Shown here: positions 6,993-13,900 of the stretch, in pieces
Layout of the letters: each line of letters begins with the position of its first letter
Numbering within the stretch: position 1 is the first letter of the stretch
Assembly (NCBI GenBank): GCA_946482585.1
Contig: CAMLSI010000044.1
Location: forward strand, 1-16,806
Reading direction: 5' to 3'
DNA: 16,806 nt
Origin: an uncultured Lysobacteraceae bacterium
Lineage (GTDB): Bacteria > Pseudomonadota > Gammaproteobacteria > Xanthomonadales > Rhodanobacteraceae
Made by a program: the position numbers and the translations under genes
Notes under the pieces: model-generated
What the model saw: the letters and a program-made list of their open reading frames with translations, nothing else
The model's database searches: none
Told to the model about the DNA's origin: nothing

Positions 6993-8330
6993 ATGCGCCG
7001 CTATGTCCTGTCGATGCTGTTGCTGGCCGGGCCGGCCGGCGCCGCGACCTACCAGGTCGGGCCCACACGCCCGTTCACGTCGCTCAACCAGCTGTTCGCG
7101 GCCGTCAATCTCGGCGGCGGCGATATCGTCGAAGTCGACGGCAACGCGACCTATGCCGGCGGCGTCATCGTGCCGGAGGCCGACGGAGGCAGCCCCGGCA
7201 ACCCCGTCGTGATTCGCGGCCTGCGCGTGAACGGCCTGCGTCCGCGCATCCAGGGTGCCGGCAACACCGTCGAGTTCCGTCAATCGAACTACCTCGTGTT
7301 CGAGGGCTTCGAGGTCACCGGCGGCACCGCACGCTGCATCCTGCAGGGAGCGCACGAGGTCACCGTGCGCGACAGCGTGATCCACGGCTGCGCGGGCCAC
7401 GGCATCCTCGGTACCGACCAGCTCTCGGGCTCGTTCACGCTCGAATACTCGGAAATCTACGATGCCGGCGCAGGCACCTCGCAGCATCCGCTGTACATCC
7501 AGAGCGACGAGATCGCCTGGCCGAACGCGGTGTTCCGCATGCGCTACAACTACGTCCACGACGGCAACGGCGGCAATCTGCTGAAGTGCCGCCACCAGCG
7601 CGCCGAGATCTTCTACAACTGGTTCCAGGGCGCCGCGTATCACGAGCTGGAACTCATCGGCCCTGACGAACAGACGCAGCAGGACGGCTGGACGCGCGAT
7701 CTCGTGCGCGAGGACCAGGACGTCGTCGGCAACGTGCTCGTGCACAGCAACCCGGCGTTCGGCGCGGTGATCCGCATCGGCGGCGACGGCAGCGGTGTGA
7801 GCAAGGGACGAGCGCGCTTCGTCAACAACACGATCCTGCTGGCCTCGGGACAGGACACGACGGTGTTTCGCATTTTCCAGGAAATGCAATCGGTAGAAAT
7901 GCACAACAACGTCATCGACGTGACCGCGGGCGGCGTGCCGCGCATCATCCGCGCGGTCGACGGCGAGCTGGTCTGGACCGACGGGCGCCAGATCCGCGGC
8001 AGCAACAACTGGATCGAAAGCACCGCGACGTTCGTCCCGCCTGTCGGCGAATGGGCCGGCACCTTGACCGGCACGACGCCGGGCTTCACCGACGTCGCCG
8101 CCTACGACCTGCGCCCGACCCAGGCGAGCCCGCTGCGCAACGCCGGCAACAACGCGCCTGCGGGCAACCCCGCGTTCGCGTTTCCGGGGCCGCTGTTTCC
8201 GCCGGCATCGTTGCCGCTGCGCGGCATCGTCGCGCCGGGCGCCGCGCTCGCGCGTCCCGCGGACGGGTCCATCGACATCGGCGCGTTCGAGCGCGCGACT
8301 GACCTGATTTTCGCGAACGGGTTTCAGTAG
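6993..8330 (+). CDS. Secreted right-handed beta-helix protein with DLIFANGFQ tail
   Basis: A 445-residue exported protein. A Sec signal peptide (MRRYVLSMLLLAGPAGA, cleavage after residue 17) leads into ATYQVGPTRPFTSLNQLF, the usual entry of pectate-lyase-like beta-helices. Successive rungs follow with YLVFEGFEVTGG, VTVRDSVIHGCAGHGI, FTLEYSEIYDAG, RMRYNYVHDGNGGNLLKC, AEIFYNWFQG and ARFVNNTILLASG. The end is a linker, SIDIGAFERAT, and the nonapeptide DLIFANGFQ (437-445) at the stop codon. The fold suggests carbohydrate binding or polysaccharide lyase/hydrolase activity, but no catalytic set can be named. GGAG eight bases upstream supports the start. It is divergent from the thioesterase gene. 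Confidence 0.85.
   Translation: MRRYVLSMLLLAGPAGAATYQVGPTRPFTSLNQLFAAVNLGGGDIVEVDGNATYAGGVIVPEADGGSPGNPVVIRGLRVNGLRPRIQGAGNTVEFRQSNYLVFEGFEVTGGTARCILQGAHEVTVRDSVIHGCAGHGILGTDQLSGSFTLEYSEIYDAGAGTSQHPLYIQSDEIAWPNAVFRMRYNYVHDGNGGNLLKCRHQRAEIFYNWFQGAAYHELELIGPDEQTQQDGWTRDLVREDQDVVGNVLVHSNPAFGAVIRIGGDGSGVSKGRARFVNNTILLASGQDTTVFRIFQEMQSVEMHNNVIDVTAGGVPRIIRAVDGELVWTDGRQIRGSNNWIESTATFVPPVGEWAGTLTGTTPGFTDVAAYDLRPTQASPLRNAGNNAPAGNPAFAFPGPLFPPASLPLRGIVAPGAALARPADGSIDIGAFERATDLIFANGFQ
8301..8327 (+). other. C-terminal motif DLIFANGFQ, first copy
   Basis: The last nine codons of the beta-helix gene. The same tail, with two substitutions, ends the heparinase-like protein at 13306-13332. It follows a plain loop (SIDIGAFERAT), not a transmembrane helix, and nothing basic comes after it. 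Confidence 0.7.
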
Positions 8331-8395
8331 AGCGGGAACTGCCGATCACGCCGGCCTGGCTTCGTCCACGGCTCGCCGGCCTGCAATTTCCCGCT
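8331..8395. terminator. Inverted repeat exactly filling a convergent gap
   Basis: AGCGGGAA (8331-8338) begins at the base after the beta-helix stop codon, and its perfect complement TTCCCGCT (8388-8395) ends at the base before the ArsR-like gene's stop. Inside, two copies of CGCCGGCCTG contain the self-complementary GCCGGC and can extend the fold. The TTTCCC side is mildly T-rich on the plus strand. This is probably a bidirectional terminator. Confidence 0.5.
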
Positions 8396-9010
8396 TCAGT
8401 CCTCGTCCTGCCCGCGCCGGCTCGGTCGCACCGGCAGCGGTGCGAGCACCCAGGCCAGCGCGATCAGCCGGTCGCGCGATTCGCTGCGCGGCTTGTGCAG
8501 CAGTTCGAGCGCGCGCGCCAGCAGCCGGTTGATCTCGGCGAGATCGCGCTGGTCCACCCAGCCCTTGCTGCGCGAGGCCCAGACTTCACGCGCCGGACCT
8601 TCCGTCGCGACGTCGCTGCGCTTGAGCGCCGCGGAAAAATCGCGCGCGGCGATGCGCATCATGGCCGAACCGACTTTCTCGACCGCGGCGGCGCCGGCGT
8701 TGCGACCGCCGCGATAGCGCAGCTGCAGCCGTGCGCCCTTGTCGACGCGCGTGCGGTAACGGCGCCCGTCGCCGTCATCGGGCAGTTCCTCGAGCAGTCC
8801 GCCGCGCACGAGCAGGCGCAGGTGGTAGTAGAGGCCATCGGCGGGCCGGCCCAGTTGCGCGGCGAGCGTCGCGACCGATGCTTCGCCGCCCAGCGCCTCG
8901 AGCGTGTCGACGAGTTCCTGCCGCGCGGGCGCGGCCAGCAGAGCGATCTCGCGCGGCTTTTCCACGGCCCGGTTCGAGGCGGCGGAGCGGGGTTTGCGTG
9001 GCTGTGCCAT
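8396..9010 (-). CDS. ArsR-like winged-helix transcriptional regulator
   Basis: A 204-residue DNA-binding protein. Residues about 18-90 form an ArsR-type winged helix: PREIALLAAPARQELVDTLEAL, then ASVATLAAQLGRPADGLYYHLRLLVRGGLLEEL as the helix-turn-helix, and a wing ending DGDGRRYRTR. The second half, about 110 residues, is alpha-helical and ends in a basic/acidic tail; this is longer than classical ArsR. There is no cysteine anywhere, so metal sensing through Cys is excluded. I chose the ATG at 9010, which leaves the AT-rich palindrome at 9041-9050 in the upstream region; a start at 9070 would read through it. It is divergent from the aspartyl-protease gene, a likely target. The signal is unknown. 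Confidence 0.8.
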   Translation of the reverse strand: MAQPRKPRSAASNRAVEKPREIALLAAPARQELVDTLEALGGEASVATLAAQLGRPADGLYYHLRLLVRGGLLEELPDDGDGRRYRTRVDKGARLQLRYRGGRNAGAAAVEKVGSAMMRIAARDFSAALKRSDVATEGPAREVWASRSKGWVDQRDLAEINRLLARALELLHKPRSESRDRLIALAWVLAPLPVRPSRRGQDED

Positions 9011-9027
9011 CGGTTGGGTTGCCTTCG

Positions 9028-9053
9028 TTGAAATTTTTAATGAATATTCAATC
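9028..9053. promoter_or_regulatory. AT-rich palindromic operator/promoter between divergent genes
   Basis: In a 106-base divergent gap of otherwise GC-rich DNA, 9028-9053 is strikingly AT-rich and contains the perfect palindrome TGAATATTCA (9041-9050), extending imperfectly to AATGAATATTCAAT. ArsR-family dimers commonly bind TTCAA/TTGAA-type inverted repeats. The plus strand also has TTGAAA (9028-9033), a possible -35. This is the best candidate for autoregulation and joint control of the regulator and the protease gene. Confidence 0.5.
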
Positions 9054-9116
9054 ACGATGATACTTGCCACCGCGACGAGCCGCTACGCCCGCCGCGGGAG
9101 AAAACGGGAGAAAGCC

Positions 9117-10979
9117 ATGTTTGTGCGTGCGCTATCGCTGTTGCTGTTGTTCTTGTCAAGCGTCGCGGCGGCCGCCCCCGACGCCGCGGCGCTGCTCGCC
9201 CGAGCGCGCACCGTCAGCGGCGGCGAACGCTGGGATGCGGTTTCCGCATTGAGCGGCCGCGGCACAATGAAGGCTGCCGGGCTCAGCGGTTCGGTCGAGA
9301 CGCGCGAAGACCTGCTCACCGGCCGCAGCGCGGCGCGCTACAGCCTCGGCCTGTTCAAGGGCGCCAACGGCTATGACGGCGCGGTGTCGTGGAATCAGGA
9401 CCCGGGCGGCGAGGTCGCGCGGCTCGATGCGCCCGAAGCCCAGCGGCAGGCGCGCACCGCGGCCTGGCTCAGCGCGCGCGCATTCTGGTATCCGCAGCGC
9501 GGCAAGGCCGATTACGGTGCTCCGCAGCCGCGCGAGCACGAGGGCCGCCGCTACACCGTCGTCACGGCGACGCCGGCCGGCGGCGATGCGGTCGAGCTCT
9601 GGTTCGACGACGCGAGCGGGCGCCTCGAACGCTTCGTCACGGGCCTTGCGGCGCAGGATCGCAGCGTCACGGCGCTGTCGGACTGGCGCGAGGTCGAAGG
9701 GCTGCAGCTGCCGTTCCGCCAGATCGTCGATCGCGGCGCCGACTCGGCCAATCGCGTCGAGATCCTCTACGACAGCCTCACGACGGCGGCGCCTGTCGCC
9801 GACGCGGACTTCGCCGTACCGGTCATGACGGGAGGGGCGCAGATCGTCGATGCCTCCGGTGTCACGCGCATTCCGTTCCGGCTCGTGCGCGACCACATCC
9901 ACGTACAGGCCGAGGTCGACGGCCAGCCGGTGCAGATGCTGGTTGACACCGGTGGCGTGAACATCCTGCTGCCGCCCGCCATCGCGCGGCTCAAGCTCAA
10001 GACCGAAGGACAGCTCACCGGACGCGGCGCCGGCGAGGCGCGTGCCGATGTCGCGCTGACGCGGGCCGGCTCATTGCGGCTCGGCGGCGTCGTGTTCGAG
10101 AAGCCGCTGTTCTACGTGATCGACTTCGGCCAGCTGCCCGACGTCGAAGGCGAAGATTTCGACGGCGTCATCGGCTACGAACTGTTCCAGCGTTTCGGCG
10201 TGACCATCGACTACGTCAAGCGCGAGCTCGTGCTCGCGCGTCCCGACGCGTTCGCGCCGCCGGCCGGCGCGAAGGCGGTGCCGTTCACCCTGGCCGAGCG
10301 CATTCCGATCATCGAAGGCCGCATCGACGGACGCGACGTGCGCATCGCGGTCGACACCGGTTCGGGCGCGGCGATCGACCTGCATTCGCCGTTCGTGCGC
10401 AAGCACGACCTCAAGCGCGCGTACGGCGCGAGCTTCGAGCAGGTATCGGGCTGGGGTGTCGGCGGCCCGATGCGTGCCTGGCCCGTGCGTCTCGGCGCGC
10501 TCGACATCGGCGGTTTCTCGTTGCCCGACGTGGCTGCGAGCCTCTACACCGGCGACAAGGGGGCGTTCGCCTCGCCCGACGTCGATGCGAATCTCGGCGG
10601 ACGCGTGCTCGGCCGATTCACGGTCGCGTTCGACTACGCCGCCAAGCGCATGTACCTCGCACCGAATGCGAACTATGCCGAACCGTTCCGCAGCGATCGC
10701 AGCGGTCTCGCACTGCTGCGCGACGGTGCGGCGCTGAAAGTCTTCGACGTGGCCGCGCACAGTCCGGCACTCGCTGCGGGCATGGCCGCCGGCGATCGCA
10801 TCGTGCGCATCGGCGACGAGCCCGTCGCGGCGCGCTCGTTGTCGCAGTGGCGCGAGCGGCTGTCGGCCGAACCGGCGGGCACGCGGATCGCGATCGCCTA
10901 CGAGCGCGGCGGCAAGGCGCACTCGGCGACGCTGGTGCTGGCCGATCTGATTCCGGTGAAATACGAGCCGGCACGCTGA
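9117..10979 (+). CDS. Exported double aspartyl protease with PDZ domain
   Basis: A 620-residue protein. A Sec signal peptide (residues 1-19, MFVRALSLLLLFLSSVAAA) is followed by a region of about 210 residues resembling LolA-like outer-membrane-carrier folds (ELWFDDASGRLERFV, WREVEGLQLPFRQIV). Two retropepsin-like lobes come next. The first has MLVDTGG (Asp277) and GVIGYELFQRFGVTIDY; the second has IAVDTGSG (Asp413) and LGGRVLGRFTVAFDY. A PDZ domain (about 528-612, SPALAAGMAAGDRIVRIGDEPV) closes the chain. Two DTG motifs 136 residues apart could form one active site within a single polypeptide, as in pepsin. GGGAG six bases upstream fixes the start. It is probably periplasmic and probably controlled by the divergent ArsR-like regulator. 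Substrate is unknown. Confidence 0.85.
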   Translation: MFVRALSLLLLFLSSVAAAAPDAAALLARARTVSGGERWDAVSALSGRGTMKAAGLSGSVETREDLLTGRSAARYSLGLFKGANGYDGAVSWNQDPGGEVARLDAPEAQRQARTAAWLSARAFWYPQRGKADYGAPQPREHEGRRYTVVTATPAGGDAVELWFDDASGRLERFVTGLAAQDRSVTALSDWREVEGLQLPFRQIVDRGADSANRVEILYDSLTTAAPVADADFAVPVMTGGAQIVDASGVTRIPFRLVRDHIHVQAEVDGQPVQMLVDTGGVNILLPPAIARLKLKTEGQLTGRGAGEARADVALTRAGSLRLGGVVFEKPLFYVIDFGQLPDVEGEDFDGVIGYELFQRFGVTIDYVKRELVLARPDAFAPPAGAKAVPFTLAERIPIIEGRIDGRDVRIAVDTGSGAAIDLHSPFVRKHDLKRAYGASFEQVSGWGVGGPMRAWPVRLGALDIGGFSLPDVAASLYTGDKGAFASPDVDANLGGRVLGRFTVAFDYAAKRMYLAPNANYAEPFRSDRSGLALLRDGAALKVFDVAAHSPALAAGMAAGDRIVRIGDEPVAARSLSQWRERLSAEPAGTRIAIAYERGGKAHSATLVLADLIPVKYEPAR

Positions 10980-11037
10980 GGGTGGGCATCGGCGCGACGC
11001 TGTAGCGGCAAGGCCGCGCCGCGCCGATATGGTTGTT

Positions 11038-11058
11038 GCGGACGGCGGATCCGTCCGC
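11038..11058 (+). terminator. 8-bp hairpin downstream of the aspartyl-protease gene
   Basis: GCGGACGG and CCGTCCGC pair perfectly around the loop CGGAT, 58 bases after the protease stop codon. A second hairpin follows six bases later (11064-11088). The tandem pair may end the protease transcript. There is no U run. Confidence 0.4.
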
Positions 11059-11063
11059 GCGCC

Positions 11064-11088
11064 GTCCGGCGGGCAAAATGCGCCGGAC
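11064..11088 (+). terminator. Second tandem hairpin before the lyase gene
   Basis: GTCCGGCG and CGCCGGAC form a perfect 8-bp stem with the A-rich loop GGCAAAATG. It lies in the intergenic region (10980-11157) between the protease and lyase genes, which are transcribed in the same direction. The lyase gene therefore probably has its own promoter. Confidence 0.4.
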
Positions 11089-11144
11089 AGGCGCGAACGC
11101 GGCGAATTGCGGTGTCCGCCACAGTCGCCATGCCGACCGCCGCT

Positions 11145-11150
11145 ACCATG
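11145..11150 (+). promoter_or_regulatory. Possible -10 hexamer giving a leaderless lyase mRNA
   Basis: TACCAT lies seven bases upstream of the lyase ATG at 11158. If used as a -10 element, transcription would begin at about 11157, practically at the start codon. This would explain the complete lack of a Shine-Dalgarno sequence before this ATG. No convincing -35 is visible. Confidence 0.2.
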
Positions 11151-11157
11151 CGGCGCC

Positions 11158-13335
11158 ATGAAAACCACCTATTACCGGTTAGGCGCGCCTGAGCGCGCGC
11201 GACGCGGCAGCCTCGCGCTGTTCCTTCTGCTGTTCATCCTGCCGGCGATCGCGCAGGCCGTATCGCTGAACATTCCCGCGGGGCATCCGCGCAACTGGTA
11301 CGGCAACACGGCGCGGCTGACGCAGGCGCGCAACTATCACCAGACCACTCCGTTCACGCCCGCGGGCGAGCCGACCACACTGAACTTCGGCCGCGCGCTG
11401 CGCGGCCTGCTCACGAACAACAACACCGACTGCGACCAGGCCGTCGGTCATCTGGCCGCCTGGGAAGCGCCGGCCGGCATCGGCGGCTTCCGCGACGCGA
11501 CGCGCCAGCAGGGCGAAGCGCTGCTGCTGATCTACGACTGGTGCCATCACCGCCTCAGCGCGAACCAGATCGCGACGCTGGTCGCGCGCTGGAACGGCTA
11601 CATGGACCGCGACAACGGCGACGATTTCGCGAACCAGGGTTCGGAAGCGAACAACTACTTCTGGGGGCGCGTGCGCAACAACCTGCTCTGGGGCATCGCG
11701 AGCTACGGCGAGAATCCGCGCGCGCAGGAGTTCATCGACAACGCGCTCGAAACGCGGCTCGGCGACTGGTTTTCGTCCTGGTATCAGGATTTCGGCCGCG
11801 GCGGCGTGTTTCCCGAAGGCGCCGACTACGGTTCGGTCACGCTGTCGTATCCGATCGTGCCGTTCCAGAGCGCCGCGGATTTCGGCTACGACCCCTACGC
11901 GCAGACGCCGTATTTCCGCGAGGCGATCTACGCGCTGATCTACGGCACGACGCCCGGACCGACGCGGACCACCGGCGTGCCGCCGAGCGGCAACGTACTG
12001 TTCCCGTTCAACGACGATGCGACGTTCTTCGAAGGCAGTCCGATCAACGTGCGCACCTACTACGGCGACGTCGCACGCTACTTCGGCCAGCGCAATGCGG
12101 CGAGCGGCAATGCGCGGCACATGCGCGCCTGGCTCGCGGCGACGAATGCCGGCCGCAGCTGGATGTTCGACGCGCTCGGCGGCAGCGGCCAGGCCAGCGA
12201 TCTCACGGCACTGCCGCTCGACTACTTCGCGCCGGGCGCGGCCGTGTTCTACACGCGCAGCGGGCACGACGCGAACGCGAGCGCGCTGCATCTGCAACTC
12301 GGCACGCCCGGCGGCGTGCAGCACCGGCATCGCGACGCCGGCAATTTCCAGTTCTGGCGCAAGGGCCGCTGGATCACGCGCGAAAGCACCGGCTATTCCA
12401 AGCCGCTCGCCGCGTTCGGCGGCAACGGCACGATCGACACCGAGCACCACGTCGCGCACAACGGGCTCCTGTTCCAGGGCCGCACGACCGGCCGCTGGAT
12501 CGGCACCGGCCCCGTCGTCTATCCGCCGGGCCAGCACCAGGACGACCAGCCCGACGGCCTGCCCGAGGTCGTGCGCGTGCATCACGATCCGGAGTTCGGC
12601 TACGTCGCGACCGACTTCTCGCGCAGCTACCGCAATACCGACGGGCGCCGCGTCGACTGGCCCTACGCCGACAAGGCCGTGCGCGAATTCCTGTTCCTGC
12701 GCCGCTTCAACGCGCTCGTGATTCTCGACCGCATGCGTGCGAGCGGCGATTCGCAGCTGCCGTTCTATTTCACGGCGAACTGGATCAACACGATCGAAGG
12801 CACGGGCACGCCCGATCCGCTGGCCGTGCACGTCGCCGCAACGGCCGTCGTGCGCACCTTCCTCATGCATTTCGAAACGCCGCCGGCGACGACGGCGAAC
12901 CGTGCGAGCGCCGTCGTCGGCGAACAGGTCGCCGAGCTGATCACGCTGCTGCCGGCGAGTCCGGCGTACCGCGTCATCAACGAAGACGTGGTCGGCGCCG
13001 AACTCTACGGCCAGCATCGCCTCGAACTGGACAGCAGCGGCAGCGTGGAGAGCTATTTCCTCAACGTCGTGCACGGCCGCGACGTCGGCGCGACCGCGCT
13101 CGCCGCTTCGCTGACGGACAACGGCGGCAGCTGGACGCTGACGCTGAGCGATCCGCAGCAGGGCAGCGTGAGCGTGCTGCTGCAGAAAGGCATGAGCTCC
13201 AGCGGCGGCAGCGTCGCGTTCGGCGCGACGGCACCGGTGGCGCTGAATCCGGGCGTGCAGGGCATCCAGGTCACGAACGACGGCCCGGTGTGGGCCTCGC
13301 TCGCGGACCTGATCTTCGCCGACGACTTCCAGTAG
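11158..13335 (+). CDS. Secreted heparinase II/III-like polysaccharide lyase with DLIFADDFQ tail
   Basis: A 725-residue exported protein. A Sec signal peptide ends LALFLLLFILPAIAQA (cleavage after residue 34). An alpha/alpha-toroid-like N-terminal half contains QGEALLLIYDWCHHRLS, NNYFWGRVRNNLLWGIASYG and GGVFPEGADYGS (Glu220, Tyr224), matching the EGxxY feature of heparinase/alginate-lyase folds. The beta-sandwich half begins near 360 and carries QHRHRDAGNFQFWRKGRW (His389, His391, Asp393), the hallmark of the heparinase II/III C-terminal domain. The last nine residues are DLIFADDFQ. It probably cleaves a uronic-acid polysaccharide outside the cell; the substrate is not predictable. The start lacks a ribosome binding site, but the signal peptide begins cleanly there. 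Confidence 0.8.
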   Translation: MKTTYYRLGAPERARRGSLALFLLLFILPAIAQAVSLNIPAGHPRNWYGNTARLTQARNYHQTTPFTPAGEPTTLNFGRALRGLLTNNNTDCDQAVGHLAAWEAPAGIGGFRDATRQQGEALLLIYDWCHHRLSANQIATLVARWNGYMDRDNGDDFANQGSEANNYFWGRVRNNLLWGIASYGENPRAQEFIDNALETRLGDWFSSWYQDFGRGGVFPEGADYGSVTLSYPIVPFQSAADFGYDPYAQTPYFREAIYALIYGTTPGPTRTTGVPPSGNVLFPFNDDATFFEGSPINVRTYYGDVARYFGQRNAASGNARHMRAWLAATNAGRSWMFDALGGSGQASDLTALPLDYFAPGAAVFYTRSGHDANASALHLQLGTPGGVQHRHRDAGNFQFWRKGRWITRESTGYSKPLAAFGGNGTIDTEHHVAHNGLLFQGRTTGRWIGTGPVVYPPGQHQDDQPDGLPEVVRVHHDPEFGYVATDFSRSYRNTDGRRVDWPYADKAVREFLFLRRFNALVILDRMRASGDSQLPFYFTANWINTIEGTGTPDPLAVHVAATAVVRTFLMHFETPPATTANRASAVVGEQVAELITLLPASPAYRVINEDVVGAELYGQHRLELDSSGSVESYFLNVVHGRDVGATALAASLTDNGGSWTLTLSDPQQGSVSVLLQKGMSSSGGSVAFGATAPVALNPGVQGIQVTNDGPVWASLADLIFADDFQ
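13306..13332 (+). other. C-terminal motif DLIFADDFQ, second copy
   Basis: The last nine codons of the lyase gene, directly before TAG. It differs from the beta-helix tail DLIFANGFQ at two positions only (N to D, G to D), although the two proteins share no fold. It follows the segment VTNDGPVWASLA, which is not a membrane helix. Confidence 0.7.
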
Positions 13336-13337
13336 CA

Positions 13338-13351
13338 GCGGCCGTGGCCGC
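13338..13351. terminator. Short GC hairpin filling the lyase/RidA convergent gap
   Basis: GCGGC-CGTG-GCCGC gives a 5-bp stem with a 4-base loop inside the 18-base gap between the two stop codons. Position suggests a shared terminator. The stem is short and has no U run. Confidence 0.35.
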
Positions 13352-13353
13352 GG

Positions 13354-13698
13354 TCAGAGCGCCGCGGTCACGACGATCTCGATCTTCCACTTCGGATTCG
13401 CGAGCGCGGCCTGCACGGTCGCGCGCGCGGGCGTCTGGCCCGGCAGGACCCAGGACTCCCAGACCGCGTTCATTGCGCCGAACTCCGCGAGATCGACGAG
13501 ATAGATCTGCGCGCGCAGGATCTTCGACTTGTCGCTGCCGGCGCGCGCGAGCAGCGCGTCGATCGAGGCGAGCACTTGCTGCGTCTGGCCGGCGATATCG
13601 GCACTGTCATCGTCGGCGACCTGGCCGGCGAGATAGATCGTCTCGCCGTGCACGACCATTTCGGACATGCGCGGGCCTACATCGTAGCGTTGGATCAT
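13354..13698 (-). CDS. RidA-family protein, YoaB-like
   Basis: A 114-residue cytoplasmic protein of the RidA/YjgF/YER057c family, closest in pattern to Escherichia coli YoaB: RMSEMVVHGETIYLAGQVA at the start, KSKILRAQIYLVDLAEFGAMN in the middle, and TPARATVQAALANPKWKIEI at the end. Arg92 matches the conserved arginine that binds the carboxylate of imine/enamine intermediates. RidA proteins are trimers that deaminate reactive 2-aminoacrylate-type products; YoaB-subfamily chemistry is less certain. GGAGAA before the ATG at 13698 fixes the start. The gene follows the sugar dehydrogenase on the same strand after 202 bases, so it probably has its own promoter. Confidence 0.9.
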   Translation of the reverse strand: MIQRYDVGPRMSEMVVHGETIYLAGQVADDDSADIAGQTQQVLASIDALLARAGSDKSKILRAQIYLVDLAEFGAMNAVWESWVLPGQTPARATVQAALANPKWKIEIVVTAAL

Positions 13699-13900
13699 GG
13701 GGTTCTCCGGGAAGGGAATCAGGAGTGGGGAGTCTTCCGCGCGGCGGTGGGCAGCGTGCGGCCGCCGCTGTTGACCGAACGGCCACGCGATCCGAATGGC
13801 AGGGCGGGTCGCCCGTGCATGCGCGAGCACGCGCTACCGGGAACGCAGCCGGAGGAGAGGGCGAAGCGATTCGGGGACTCGGCGCACGATCCGGGCTCCA

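Noticed and set aside
9011..9070. Longer ArsR-like protein starting at 9070
   Set aside because: It would translate the AT-rich palindrome region, and the added residues do not look like part of the fold.
11179..13074. 631-codon open frame antisense to the lyase gene
   Set aside because: Its product is a His/Arg/Ala/Val-rich string with no motif. The plus-strand frame has a signal peptide and family motifs, so the antisense frame is a GC-codon shadow.
7003..13335. Sortase, PEP-CTERM or Por-type sorting signal at the DLIF tails
   Set aside because: There is no LPXTG or PEP motif, no hydrophobic helix, no basic tail and no 70-90 residue immunoglobulin-like C-terminal domain, so none of the known systems explains the tails.
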